Shown here piece by piece: positions 25,375-45,473 of a stretch of 64,000 nt of DNA; position 1 is the first letter of the stretch, and each line of letters opens with the position of its first letter. The DNA comes from Trichoplax sp. H2 (lineage: Eukaryota > Placozoa > Uniplacotomia > Trichoplacea): positions 248,001 through 312,000 of the forward strand of contig NOWV01000030.1 in assembly GCA_003344405.1 (NCBI GenBank). Reading direction: 5' to 3'. Under the pieces are notes generated by a model. That model ran no database searches and was not told where the DNA came from. It saw nothing but the letters and a program-made list of their open reading frames with translations. The translations under genes were made by a program, and so were the position numbers.

Positions 25375-25398
25375 CTTACAAAAGTTTGCTTTTGTAAG
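25375..25398. repeat. Short hairpin, 10-bp arms
   Basis: CTTACAAAAG (25375-25384) faces CTTTTGTAAG (25389-25398) around a 4-base loop, just beyond the decayed edge of the 163-bp array. Confidence 0.6.
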
Positions 25399-26080
25399 AA
25401 GCAGTCTGGTCTAAGCCGTGGGACTGACGGTGCACTTTGTTCTACATTGACGCAAACAGCAGTATGGAAAAGAGGTTTTGACTACGTCCAATCCACCCCA
25501 TGCCAAGTTTATCCTTCTCGTCAGGTCTTGGACACCATTTTTGATTTGTTCTCTCTATCCATGGCTGCTGCTCCTCCAAACTTCTACCAATCATTCATCG
25601 ATGTCAAGCTGTAAACAAGTTTATTAATCGACTAGCAATCATTCATCCCGGAGTAAGTTGATCCTATCTTATAGGCTTGATGGATGCTTTAACATTGAGT
25701 TGGCATCATTTGTCTTGACGTAATCTATATTGACTGTATCGTTTGAAAGCTGATCTAGGTAGCTTGAGGCATGTCGTCTTGGAGCAATGGTTGAGTAAAT
25801 TGCATCTGATTTATTAATCGCTCTTTTAAAATCGACCTGCCACCATGGATATTAGCATACAGTACTATACTACAGTGACTGCATGACTTTAGAATTGATC
25901 AACGATTGGTGAGTTGATGTTCTCTGAAACTCTCTCGTCATTTCTCCAGCGATCATCAATCCTCCTTCATCAAGTGAATGAATGCACGTTACAAAGTACT
26001 TGGACTATCTACTCGTATACGAATCAATGTTCTATACAGTGGCTGTGTCATTTTACAGTAGATCCATGATTCTCCATTAA
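25399..26080. other. Spacer between two satellites
   Basis: No recognisable gene. Some sequence near 25620-25980 resembles degenerate units of the following array, such as TTGATG and CATTCATC blocks. Confidence 0.35.
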
Positions 26081-26089
26081 TGGAAGATC

Positions 26090-27800
26090 TTAGTAAGCCT
26101 GTAGTGATTTTCAAGTCAGTTCATCGCATTCCGGTGAATACAAACTGAGCTTACAGCTTAGACCATTTGTATTATTATCGTACTGTACAATGATGGATGA
26201 TTTTATAGCGGATTGATGCCATGTGAAAACATCGCATCAATTGTCTAGCGATCTTCACCTAACTTAATCGCATTCCAGTCCATACAAACTGAGCTTACAG
26301 CTTAGACCATTTGTATTATTATCGTACTGTACAGTGATGGATGATTTTATAGCGGATTGATGCCATGTAAAAAGATCGCAATAATTGTCTAGCAATCTTC
26401 AGTAAGTTCATCGCATTCCAGTCAATACAAACTGAGGTTATAGCTTAGACCATTTGTATTATCATCGTACTATACAACAATATATACTGTACTGTGATGG
26501 ATGATTTTATAGCGGATTGATGCCATGTGAAAACATCGCATCAATTGTCTAGCGATCTTCACCTAACTTAATCGCATTCCAGTCCATACAAACTGAGCTT
26601 ACAGCTTAGACCATTTGTATTATTATCGTACTGTACTGGGATGGATGATTTTATAGCGGATTGATGCCATGTGAAAACATCGCATCAATTGTCTAGCGAT
26701 CTTCACCTAACTTAATCGCATTCCAGTCAATACAAACTGAGCTTACAGCTTAGACCATTGGTTTTATGATCGTACTATACAACATTATATACTGTGATGG
26801 ATGATTTTATAGCGGATTGATGCCATGTAAAAACATCGCATCAATTGTCTAGCGATCTTCATCTAACTTAATCGCATTCCAGTCAATACAAACTGAGCTT
26901 ACAGCTTAGACCATTGGTTTTATGATCGTACTATACAACACTATATACTGTGATGGATGATTTTATAGCGGATTGATGCCATGTAAAAACATCGCATCAA
27001 TTGTCTAGCGATCTTCACCTAACTTGATCGCATTCCAGTCAATACAAACTGAGCTTACAGCTTAGACCATTGGTTTTATGATCGTACTATACAACACTAT
27101 ATACTGTGATGGATGATTTTATAGCGGATTGATGCCATGTGAAATCATCGCATCAATTGTCTAGATCATTCATTAATCCTTCACTGGGTCAATCGTATCA
27201 GAGTGAATGGATGTTCCAAAATGCTTTCATTTCATAGCTTAGACCACCTCTATTCACGTACAGTAACTATGCAGTGATAGCATGCTTTATAGTTGGTCAA
27301 CGATTTCGCTTGATGAATGTAAAAATAGATCTTGTAAATCCTTTAGCGATCCTTCAGTAAGGTAATTACATTACAGTTCATGAATATTCCAAAATACTTT
27401 CACTTGATAACTTAGACTACCTATATTCACGTACAGTACCATGCAGTAACACCATGATTTAAAGATGATCAATGATTCGCTCGATGAATGTTATGTGAAA
27501 ATATATCTCATGAATCTTTAGCCATTCTTCAATAAGTTAATCATATCAGTCTTAATGAATATTCTAAAATACTTTCATTTGATAACTTAAACTACCTATA
27601 TTCACCTACAATACTATGCAATAACAGCATGATTTAGAGTTAATCATCTCTCTAATAATTAATTATTAATATCATGTGAAAATATCTTATAAATCCTCTG
27701 GCCATCCTTCAGCCAGTTCATCGCATCAAACTTAATAAATGTTTCAAAATTGAGCTTAGACTGTCTACTGTATATTAACCATTTAACCTACAGTACTATA
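26090..27800. repeat. Satellite array, 144-161-bp unit, decaying at its end
   Basis: The anchor CAAACTGAGC (one copy CAAACTGAGG) occurs at 26141, 26285, 26428, 26589, 26733, 26889 and 27045 (spacing 144, 143, 161, 144, 156, 156). The longer units carry an extra TATACAACA..TATATACTG block. Shared phrases are GATGGATGATTTTATAGCGG, TTGATGCCATGTGAAAACAT and TCAATTGTCTAGCGATCTTC. Copies from 27.2 to 27.8 kb are strongly diverged. Confidence 0.9.
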
Positions 27801-28065
27801 CTGTGACTCTTGATAATAATCCAATAGCGTGCCAACAACTTACCTCACATGATATTTTAAGTTAACCAGATAACAAAGATAAAAGGCCCATTTCTAGCAA
27901 CATACAGTGTATACCTCCTATACCTCTCGAGGATAGTTTCAATTGCTTATAATCTACTAAACCTGATCTTTGTTATCAATATTGCATAGGCACCATTTCT
28001 CACAGGATACGCTAAGCAATCAAGGCTGACTCTTTCAAGATACTAAACCAAAATTCGGCAAGTTA

Positions 28066-29814
28066 ATGGCTAGCGAGCAATCTTCCGCAGTGTTATTACC
28101 TGCTAATCCTATAGAGCAATACGTTATTTTAGCTAAAAATTTCCATGGTAGTGCTATTGTTTCACTTATAAATCAAGCCTTGGATGCTAATGGAGTATAT
28201 ATCTTTGGTGAATTATTGGAACAACCATCCGTTCAGGAAATAGCTGAAGGCCCTGATGCAAAGTATTACAAGTTGTTAAAGTTATTTGCTTATGGTATTT
28301 GCAGTGATTACGAAGGTAAAATTACAGTAATGATTACATATTATATGAGACAATGCAATATTCATAGTAATAGATATTAATAACGAAAGGGATACAGTTT
28401 TGCCGATCATTGTATAACAAATATTATTTAGCCAAGGAATTCAACCATAGCATTTACCATTTTGACTATATTAAAATCTTGTAGAGAATAAGGACGAATT
28501 ACCTGAGCTGACCCTTATTCAAAGGCGAAAACTTCAACAATTAACTATAGTCTCCCTAGCATCCAAGAACAAAGTAAGTTCAATAATTCAAGAGAATAGT
28601 GTAGCGTATACAATAGTGTAAGTCAATATCAACAAGTATTTGGCATCAAACACGATCCGATATCGTATGAGTACATTTCATGAAAAAGGGATTATTTGAC
28701 TAAACAATTGGTATATACATGTAAATAAATTGCTTTGCTAAGTGATCCTACTGTCTCTTCCAGCGTATTCCGTATCATGAATTACAATCACAGCTAGGCA
28801 TTAACGACTTAAGAGAACTAGAGGTAAGTGAATTGTACATTAAGTCACCTATGATGGTTTTAATGTCAAAGTTTTTGGTAGAGATGGTATTCAATTCTAT
28901 TATCTATTGCCTTCTTTTAAGTAATAATTTTACGTACGCTACATTTACTCAGATCAGTAAGCGTTGTTTGTATCATACATAAAAGGATCTAATTATTGAA
29001 ACCATCTACACTGGCATTATTGAAGGCAAATTAGACCAACAAGAACAAATGGTAACTAGTTGCTGCACTCAATTGTGTTAATATTAACATTTAGGCTTTG
29101 CATATTTTAACATTGATCAGATCTCATGTTAAAGTTGTAACCAGTCTTTAATTCTTTATTAGTTTGAGGTAGATTTTGCAATAAGTCGAGATGTCCGATC
29201 AGATTCTGTCGATGAAATCATTAATACACTAGAAACTTGGTATGTTGATGACATAACTGCTGATATTCTTACTCAATTTATATGGAATCCCAAGAACTTT
29301 TGCGCTTTGATTTCTAGCGCTATTAATTACTGGTTAATTTATAATGAGATAGGTGCAATAGGTGTGATACTACATTGAAAGATTTAGAAGATGAAATTCG
29401 GAAAGCCAATAGTGTCAAAGCAGAAAAGGAGGCTGCAAAAAATGAAATTAAAAACAAGGTAATGAAACAATTTTATTGTACTTTGGTATTCCTTAGTGGT
29501 AGTTATACTTCATCATAAAACACCAGTCGGAGTTCGGAGTGACACTTGGCTCTGATGCCCTAGTTGGCATAGTGGTTTATGGATGTTGATGAATGAACTA
29601 TTGATGAACCGGCTAAAAAAAATGCATGATTCAAATATATATTGATGTCAAACTTTAGATTGAGAAAATTAAAGCCATGATCAAAGAGGAAGCAGCTGCA
29701 AGTGGTAGTGCAACGTCTCCAGGAAAAAAAGAAACTCCTTCTTATTTGAAATTACCCAAAAAAGTTCCTCGAGAAGGAGGAGGACTACGTGGAAGTAAAG
29801 TGGGACGAGATTAA
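28066..29814 (+). CDS. COPS7: COP9 signalosome subunit 7
   Basis: Exons 28066-28315, 28485-28573, 28764-28823, 28986-29051, 29163-29239, 29362-29458 and 29659-29814 join in phase to 264 residues, the usual length for CSN7. Matches to the family include GVYIFGELLEQPSVQEIAEG, RKLQQLTIVSLASKNK, RIPYHELQSQLGINDLRELE, DLIIETIYTGIIEGKLDQ and VDFAISRDVR, which together form the PCI and winged-helix region (about residues 1-165). A helical, charged tail follows (KAEKEAAKNEIKNKIEKIK), then a basic Gly-rich end. CSN7 is a scaffold subunit of the deneddylase that removes NEDD8 from cullins. Vertebrates have two copies (A and B); this looks like the single pre-duplication form. AATAAA at 29941-29946 is a likely poly(A) signal. 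Confidence 0.95.
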
Positions 29815-29940
29815 TGTGTTAAGACTCTGATTTACAGCTAATATTATTGAGTTCGTTTGGTCGAATATTTATAGTGATAAATACATGTACTATCTCAACT
29901 AATATGATAGGGGATTAGGATAACTATATGTACAATATAC

Positions 29941-29946
29941 AATAAA
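29941..29946 (+). terminator. Candidate poly(A) signal of COPS7
   Basis: AATAAA 127 bases past the COPS7 stop codon. Assigned by motif and position. Confidence 0.5.
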
Positions 29947-30274
29947 AGTAACCTTAAGTGGTAGAGTCGTGTAACGTATTTGTATTATTACTGTACGATA
30001 AAACAAAAATTTACTAAAGTATTTCGATACTACTTTGACGATCATGATGCGATTTGCGGTGTCATACGGATATTGGTTATCCTATATTTTATCCATATCA
30101 TCGCAGGCAATAGGGCTAGTTGCATATAACATCGTGTTTGATCGTCTCATTCGTAATATAACTGAGCTTTTGTTACTACTTATGAAAGTAGTTTTGTTTA
30201 TTTGATATATATATAATGCTTAGTAACTGTCTGAAGATTACTTCAGTATTGCACTTCGTTATTAAGAACACTTG

Positions 30275-30364
30275 ATTCCAGTCTAGGTTATAACCATATT
30301 TGTATTGAGCTGAGAGTGTCTCATACACTCGTATAAAGCCTAGATGGAATACTGGCTTTTTTTT
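30275..30364 (+). ncRNA. Stem-loop followed by eight T, possible small RNA
   Basis: ATTCCAGTCTAGGTTATA (30275-30292) pairs with TATAAAGCCTAGATGGAAT (30332-30350) in about 17 base pairs, interrupted by a one-base and a two-base bulge. An inner helix GAGTG..CACTC lies in the loop. Six bases after the stem is a run of eight T (30357-30364), the usual RNA polymerase III stop. No box C/D, H/ACA or tRNA features were recognised. It could be a Pol III transcript, a decayed short element or chance. Confidence 0.35.
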
Positions 30365-30944
30365 GTATACAAGTTGTTGAATAGACGAGCGGTGATTTTA
30401 AAGCCTGCTTTTATTACTACGCTATTACAAATTAAAGGTGAGAATTCCAGTTAGAGTATGTGAAGTCATTTTGAATTTTTACAATCTTGATAGTAAAATT
30501 GGATGGTTCTTTGCTAGAGCGCGCTATTGCTATCATGATTATTACTTGTAGCACTTGTAATTTTATAACTTTTATTTCTACCTACTATATAAATTACGTA
30601 GCAATCTATATGTCTCTTTGGTCAGTAAGCTAGTGACTATCTTTCTCTCGCCATAAATTGATTGGTGGTGTACTACAGTATTTAGGGTTGATCAGAGTTA
30701 TTTTGGCCCTCATCACTATACTCAGTGGATGATTTCATGGACTTTTTGTATATTATAATGGAAATTGTTTAGCTATCTCAATTACTGTTAGCAGATTATT
30801 CTATCAGGTGACTAGTTGATCGTGAAAGATCTTTCTCTCTACCTTTCGCCAAATTACTACAATAAGATCGAACGAAGGAATCTGGAGGATCGATAAGATA
30901 TCATGCACTACGAATCACTGATTACTTACTCAGACTACTCCTAG

Positions 30945-31340
30945 CCATTATTGTAATATGCATTATGCAAGACTTCCAACCACTTGGTCGATATAAAGGA
31001 AAAATGCACACATCAAATACTGTTGATATTATTAACCATCAATGTTTATTTTGCAATGCGGTAGCCAGAGCCATTTTCCCCCAAACGTTTATCACCATTG
31101 AGAACGGTGCAGTGCTCTACAGTATCTCCAATCAAGCAGACTCATTTGTAGTTATTGTAGTATGCATTATGCAAGATTTGCCACCGCATATTGAATTAGC
31201 GATTCTAAAGTATTTATTTTCAATACAGTAATAACAGCCGCTTCTGCAAAATAGGTGTCACAAGGATAGACATAGTCATAAACTAGGAATTGCACAGTAA
31301 ATTACAGTCTCTCCAATCAGACAGGCTGTGAACGAGATAT
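30945..31340. repeat. Two-copy imperfect tandem repeat, about 200 bp
   Basis: ATTGTAATATGCATTATGCA near 30950 recurs as ATTGTAGTATGCATTATGCA near 31154. ACAGTATCTCCAATCAAGCA recurs as ACAGTCTCTCCAATCAGACA about 180 bases later. An 88-codon open frame over it (30965-31231) has no recognisable product. Confidence 0.6.
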
Positions 31341-31505
31341 TTAATGTGCATTTCTAAAACAATTTCTTATTAATAACGTAAAGTCTACGCTTATGAGATA
31401 GATTCTATCCACTTTATGACATCGCTCATTCCATTTCTGCAGCCGTTCTTGCTGCGAATTTCCTTCAGTCCCTCCATCCGTTTGTCCATCCGACACCTCT
31501 GTAAG

Positions 31506-31660
31506 TCGTGATCACGACGTGAACACTACGTGATCACCAGACGTGTCGAGGGTGTCCCAGTAGAGCGTACGTAGTGTAGAGCGTGCGTCACCCTCATCGA
31601 ACGAGAGCCAAGGAGATGCTTCCAGAATGATCACATGACCCTATTAAGCAATGGTGAGTG
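31506..31660. other. CpG-rich patch with ACGT and GTGATCAC palindromes
   Basis: TCGTGATCACGA (31506-31517) is a perfect 12-base palindrome. ACGTG, GTACGT and GTGATCAC motifs cluster after it. The density of CG dinucleotides is visibly higher than in the rest of the window. Possibly a regulatory element; function unknown. Confidence 0.35.
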
Positions 31661-33444
31661 GCTTGACTTCATGAATGAGTATTGAGTAGGTGGGCGACGG
31701 TGACTCTTTTGCGGACCTTTCAATACTTTGATCAACATGCTCATCCATCTGTGCTACCGACTAGGATTACACTGCACCAACAGCGTATTATGCCATCTTG
31801 TTACACGGAGCACAGATGGACGCGTCAACACATCGAGTGTGACGCTACTGTACGAGGGTTGAACACAAAATCGTACGTACTACACTAGTACAAAAGGCTT
31901 GACGCAAATTGACTGGTTACAGTCCGGATTTCCTCCTTCTGCAAGCTGGTAAGTCAAAGGGAAAAAAAAAAATTTTTTTCTAGTCGAAACTATTTCAATT
32001 CGTCGTCATTTGCAGTCAATTTAGAGCTCATTTCCAGTCGTTGAGATCTTTCCTGTTGTAATGGATGGAAGCTACGTGTGTTATGGTAGTGTAGATTTTA
32101 TTAGGCTAAAACATTGAGATGGAAAATTAGGACATTTCGCTTACTTGTGTAGATTAGCACTGTGAGAAGAGCGTTTCTACTCTATTGTTGTGCAAATAGG
32201 ACTTGTACGTGAGCCAGTATTCACCAACAGCTGAGCATAATCTTTCCACAGCTCCTACACCGATCCCACGCCATTTTTAGTACATCATTTGCTAATGATT
32301 AGCGTAATGGACGATGTAGTCGCTTACTTTTCTTACAAATGGCCAGTAATGGACGCCATGGACTGTAAATAAATCAATTTTCCTTCATGTTGTCTTTTTT
32401 CACTGCACTGCGCTACCGAAACGGATTCCATGGACTACGTCACGTAGGCATATTGTATTTCAATGTTTGAATTATCTACTTACTCTATATGGCGAGTATA
32501 CGTAATACAGTGAGGATTCTTCAAATGATCTTAGAATAGGACTAAACTGAATTAGTAGCACTAAGTAGTAAAATAGCTTGCATGAACGGTAAGCTGAACC
32601 AAGTACAGTAGTCTCTACTTGAAACGAACTTGTAGTACCATACAATTATCCAATGAAATCTTGGCTAATTCAAAGTACACTTCTACGTCGAATTGGCAGT
32701 ATAGACTAATAGAAGTAATTATTATTATTATGCTGTAATAAGTATCATTAATATGATCACTTAACGTACCAATGCAGCAATCCTTATTCATCATGAGTCA
32801 TACGAGACTTAGAGCAAACCGTGAACAGGTGGAACTATAGGTACAAAGCTATTGATGCATTTTGTTGCAGGGTGTAAAACGTCAATTGATAAATCTACAC
32901 TAAATTACGATGCACGCAACTCCCAATGCGATGTCATGGTAATTTTTCATGCGTAATAAATTGGTCCAAACTCATGAGAGCTACTTTCAATCAACTTCAA
33001 GTTTTTTGAATAAATTATTTATTTATAAAATCATCGGTCAATATAGTACATGATTAATAATTTTTACCGTAGAAATAACATAAAATTTGAACTCGACATG
33101 ACCCGAAAATTTTTGTTGTAATCGCAAGGACGATCATGTTCTGTAGCGCTAGACAACACTCGATAGGTAGTTTACCTATTAAAATCAAGTGACAGTAATT
33201 TACTTTTAATACAGGTCGATTCTTAAATTGAACTTTAATATTATTATTTCAGCGACTGACTGTGAATCAAACGTCTGAATGTTTGTTATCGCATAAGTGT
33301 ATATGTCATATAGGACATATATAGAGATAGATAAGAACATGGGAATCTGCAACTTTTTAGACAATTAAAGTAGTATTTTTCTTATGCTGCAGATCTTTGT
33401 CCTTTACTGCTGACGTGTCGATCTTACTCTCTGAATAAACAATC

Positions 33445-36078
<2,634 letters not shown>

Positions 36079-36482
36079 AGTGACTATTTACATTGCGAGC
36101 TATTATGTGACGTAAATGGACTGAGTTTAGGCTAATCGTTGAGCATTGCTATGCTGTAGACCGAGTAATATGATGTAATAACTATAGGTATAGTTATTCG
36201 TTTTTTTAATTACTTTCGTTATTGTAACCTGTATATGCTCAATGCATGTGGACAGTAACATAGAAATTTACAACTAAATGTTAAATTTGGCTTTTATGAT
36301 GCTCTATGAATGTTGTTATTGAGTGAGAATGGGAATGGTTACAATATCGTTATAGTTGTGATTGGAATACCTCGTTATGTATTCAATATAACTTTATGTA
36401 TCCCCTAAGAAGATTACATCTTTGTAAAACGTTGATCATGCAGTGAAATCATCGCTGTGATCTACTGGTGTGATTTTAACTC

Positions 36483-36488
36483 AATAAA
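36483..36488 (+). terminator. Candidate poly(A) signal of GAPDH
   Basis: AATAAA about 400 bases past the stop codon, followed by a GT-rich stretch (GTATTTGTGTGTACCG), the usual downstream element. Confidence 0.5.
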
Positions 36489-41446
<4,958 letters not shown>

Positions 41447-42420
41447 TCAACTTTACTCTATCCAATAGAGTGCAATACTAGTAGCTAATATAGCCATTCA
41501 TATTGTATGTTTTGCGTATAGTTTAAATTTCGAAAACATTTCATTTATTAATTTTAACGATATATTCAGTTATTAAAGTTAGATAACTTTAAGATATATC
41601 TCATATATCCATGTAACGAGAAATGAGATTGTAATACAGTGACCATATCTTAATTGCTTAATTAAAGCCTTCTCAACTAGGCACTTGATATGTATACCAT
41701 ATCGGTATTATCAATATTCTAATTTTTTAGTTATAATGAAGTTGGTTAAAATTGGGAGATAAGTATGGGCTAAATCATAGTATACTGTAAGCATGAAAAT
41801 CTGCTAATGTTGTTATTCCATGGCTAAAAATGTCTTCTACATAATCTAGTAAAAAAATGCTGCTTAATATTGTTTTGATAAAACTACGAAGGCTAGGTCG
41901 ATATTTTATTTCTCATGGAATACTCTATAGCTCCTGTAGAGGAGTGTGAGTGTGTTTCTAGATGGAAGATATGAATTATACAGTATATATATAAATTGTA
42001 AGTCTCATACGCAGTTCACCAAAGAACTTGGACTTCTAATTTATACAATAAAAATCAAATGAAATAACTCTAAAGAACTAACGGTAAAGAAATTTTTATC
42101 TACTTTGAATTGCATGTTAAAATATATCGGTCGGATATCATGAGGAGTTGCAATTGGTAGAATTTTACTCATCGTATATACCTTTAGAGCTTTTCTATTT
42201 CATATATGCATAGTAGGATGATATCTAAAAGTACTACTAGATAGAAGCGCCCGAAATGTCAATATCTTAATCCAAATTTGATCCGAAAAATTTTCTTCTA
42301 ATGAGGATTCGATCCCAAGGGAAGGTATAGGTGTGATGAAAGATTGGTGCTAGCAAACGTGGTTTCATTCAAGTTTTCGCTATTAAATAATGTTAGATGC
42401 TGCTATAAGATACAACTATT
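41447..42420. other. Downstream of the carrier gene
   Basis: AT-rich, with no recognised gene or RNA. Confidence 0.4.
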
Positions 42421-42429
42421 AATCTGTAG

Positions 42430-44000
42430 TTTATCCCGTCTGTGCAGACTGCTGAGTTACCTCAAATTGTAGGCAAATTAGATGCCGAATCAGATATTCA
42501 ACTTACAAACTCTTTTAAGCAAAGACTTAGGATTCATAACGTGTATATCTCATCCCTAATGTTTATGAATCATATAAATTATAACTATTTTTACGAATTT
42601 CTAACTGTTTGACCTAGTATTTCAATCGTTTTACATACCTTACCTAAGCAGCAAAGACATGATGTAATGAAAGGAATGAACTGAATCGTCGATCTATCAT
42701 TTCTTAAATTAAAATTGCTTGGTTACTTCCAACATACTCGTATCTGTATATCAATAAATGTCGTAATCGGATATTGAATATATAGACTATGTACTAAAGT
42801 AGTCAGGCATACGGAATAGACTACTGAATTGCCATAACTTGTAGACAAGTTACTAATCTCACCAAAGATAAATGAATAGATTCTTATCCGTGAAACTTCA
42901 AACATGGGCATAACATAGATATTGTCATGGTACAATTGCTTCTATTCATTCGCATCCCTAGCTATTTAATGAAGTATTTTAACCTATACTACATATTCTG
43001 ACAGATAGGACAGGTTCACCAAATGAATGAATACAGTGTACAGCATATAATTATAATATTTACATCTCTATAATTGAAGCATGCTATATTTTCATAATCG
43101 AATTGTCTTTTCTCAAACTACAATTTTTGCAGAGTTAACTATCTAACGCCCTGAATATTGAAAGGCATCGCAACATTTTTGCATGTATATCACTAATTTC
43201 TTATATATTGTGCGTGCATATTACATATATGCATAGACAGGACGATATAGAGGAATAAACTGCTGAATTGCCTCAAATTACTAGTAAATTAGAATTTGCA
43301 TCAGATGTTTCAATATACGTATGCAGATATTTTAACATGAGGAGAATAAACGGTTATATCCTATACATATTACCTTAAATGGATAAAATTATATTTATTT
43401 ATACTAAATTTCTTATATAATATTATATAAATGCATAAACAAGGTCGTCTAGCTCAATAGACTACTAAATTGCCTCCAATTACTGGCAAATTAGAATTTG
43501 TATCAGATATTTCAATGTACAGATATTTAACATGAGATGAATAAACGGTCATATCCTATACCGGTACATGTTACCCTAAATAGACAAAATTATATTTATG
43601 TCAAAATTCTTATATAACATATATAACATAGATGGGGTTGTATAGGTCAATAGACTACTAAATTGCCTCAAATTACTAGTAAATTTAGAATTTGCATCAG
43701 ATATTTTCATATGCAGATGCTTTAACATGAGTATATTACCCTAAATGGACAAAATTAAATTTATACTTAATTTTCTTATATAAAATATACGCGTATATGC
43801 ATCAACAGGGTTGTTTAGGTCAATAGACTATTGAATTGCCTCAAATTACTTGTAAATTATAATCTGCAGATGTTTCAATATACAGATATTTTAATATGAG
43901 GAAAACAAATGTTCGTCTTCCGTGCATACTACCCTCACTGGAAAAATTATATTTATCATCCGTTCTAGTCTTATCTAGGCTGTAAACATACATTAATCAA
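42430..44000. repeat. Diverged tandem repeat, about 170-200-bp unit
   Basis: GACTACTAAATTGCCTCAAA and variants occur near 42447 and 42820, and at 43261, 43463, 43657 and 43829. Each is followed by TTACTAGTAAATTAGAATTT, GCATCAGATATTTCAATAT and later TTACCCTAAATGGACAAAAT. The last four copies are contiguous; the earlier two are diverged and separated. A 70-codon minus-strand frame here is an artefact. Confidence 0.8.
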
Positions 44001-45473
44001 TAGAATGCAGTCCCAGTCTAGGGATTATTTTTAACATCGAATAGTCATTTCCTAGACCAGAATTGCGTCATACAATAAAAGTATTACGTATTAAGTGCAT
44101 ATTGAAAAAATTAATCTGCTACTGTAAAAACCATCGGACCCCATGTGATCTTGAATACTAATCCAGCTATTATTTTTCAAGGCGACAGAAACCATAGGAT
44201 GCAGGAATGTCATGAACAACCTCATCATCTAGCTATTCTAATACGCTATTAGGTAATTGATATCAATAACCAATCAAGTTCTTGGCCTAGCTGTAAATTA
44301 TCATAATAATAGTAAATAGAATGGAAGATAAGCTATTGACATGCTATTCTCTATCTAGCAAATCATGCACATCTACGTTAATAGCCCAATTAGATGGCAT
44401 TAAGGAGGAGAATGAATAGTTTAGCAAAATTTCATATTGAATTTATTCAACGCAAACTTGACATGAGAAATTTTCCTCTATTCATCATCGGCTTAGTTCA
44501 TGGCGGTGTAGCCATAGCAACAGTGATGTCAGTTGTTGTTGCTGTGGTATTTTTTGTCTTGGTTGGAACTAATAGACACGAGAAGAATATTGTTGACATA
44601 TTCCATTCTTATCTATATTCAATATTATGGAAAAAGGCCATGGTAGCAAGTATATTGGGCTATTTTTATACACATTAGATCGGAATAACAAAGAATAGGC
44701 CTTGCCTAGTTGACATCACAGCATCTTTTCAACAAGTCATCACTCGGTAAGACGAAAAAAGTAAGACAGAATATCGATCCAGACTGTTAGCCACTCAATT
44801 TAATAGCTGATTTAATTTTGATATTGGACAGGATATACTGTTATAATTTGGCTAACTAATTATTTTGAACTTCAATTCTGTGCTATTTGGACATCTATAA
44901 ACTATTCCTAACTTGAAAAGATTGATTTTAATATCGCATTATTATAAAAATTCCATCAACGTCGACAACGCAACATTTTATTGTACACTTCGCGGGATTA
45001 TAATAACTCTATAACGCCAAGATAAAAAGAAAATCAGATAGGGTGATAGTGTGAAAAAATAGACGATTTTATCCCTCAAAACACTTTTCCTTCTATCAAA
45101 AATATCCAATTACTTGTTTTTTATTGGTTATTATCAATACATCAAGAACATGAAACAGCTAGTACATGAATAAGTAGATCTAAGTTACATAGTTGATCTA
45201 ATATCTTCGCTAAAGATATAGACAGAAAAAACAAGACTTCTACTCAGTATTAACTGATCATGGGTAGAATGGCTGATGCAGAGTAAGATATACATAGCTT
45301 ATAAACATCGATCAATAATTTAGTCATTATAAGCTAGTTGAATTAAATTAATCACTAGCATTAGGATATTAAAAAGGAGTCATAGCCTCGAATATTTCTC
45401 AGAATCTGTATTCGGCGTCTATTTTATTCTTTTTAGATCTATTATAAGTGTAACTAGTTCCGGCTCTTATGGC
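44001..45473. other. Intergenic region with one doubtful small ORF
   Basis: No supported gene. A plus-strand frame at 44394-44678 (94 codons) has one strongly hydrophobic stretch (GGVAIATVMSVVVAVVFFVL), so a small membrane protein is possible. It has no recognised family, is preceded by a weak acceptor-like ATTAG and lacks other support. Confidence 0.3.

Larger units (their letters stand above)
30365..33444. other. COPS7-GAPDH intergenic region
   Basis: No gene recognised. An imperfect two-copy repeat of about 200 bases spans 30.95-31.35 kb (TATGCATTATGCAAGA at about 30957 and 31162). At 31.50-31.66 kb is a small CpG-rich patch with palindromes. The last few hundred bases before 33445 should carry the GAPDH promoter and 5' UTR, but I identified no element. 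Confidence 0.4.

Noticed and set aside
30965-31231. 88-codon plus-strand ORF
   Set aside because: It spans an imperfect DNA duplication, and its start sequence recurs out of context 205 bases later.
42296-42325. tRNA-like T-arm phrase near GATTCGATCCCAAG
   Set aside because: No cloverleaf could be built around it and the A box is absent.
44394-44678. 94-codon ORF with a hydrophobic segment
   Set aside because: No known family, no supporting exons or conserved context. Kept only as a note in the intergenic entry.
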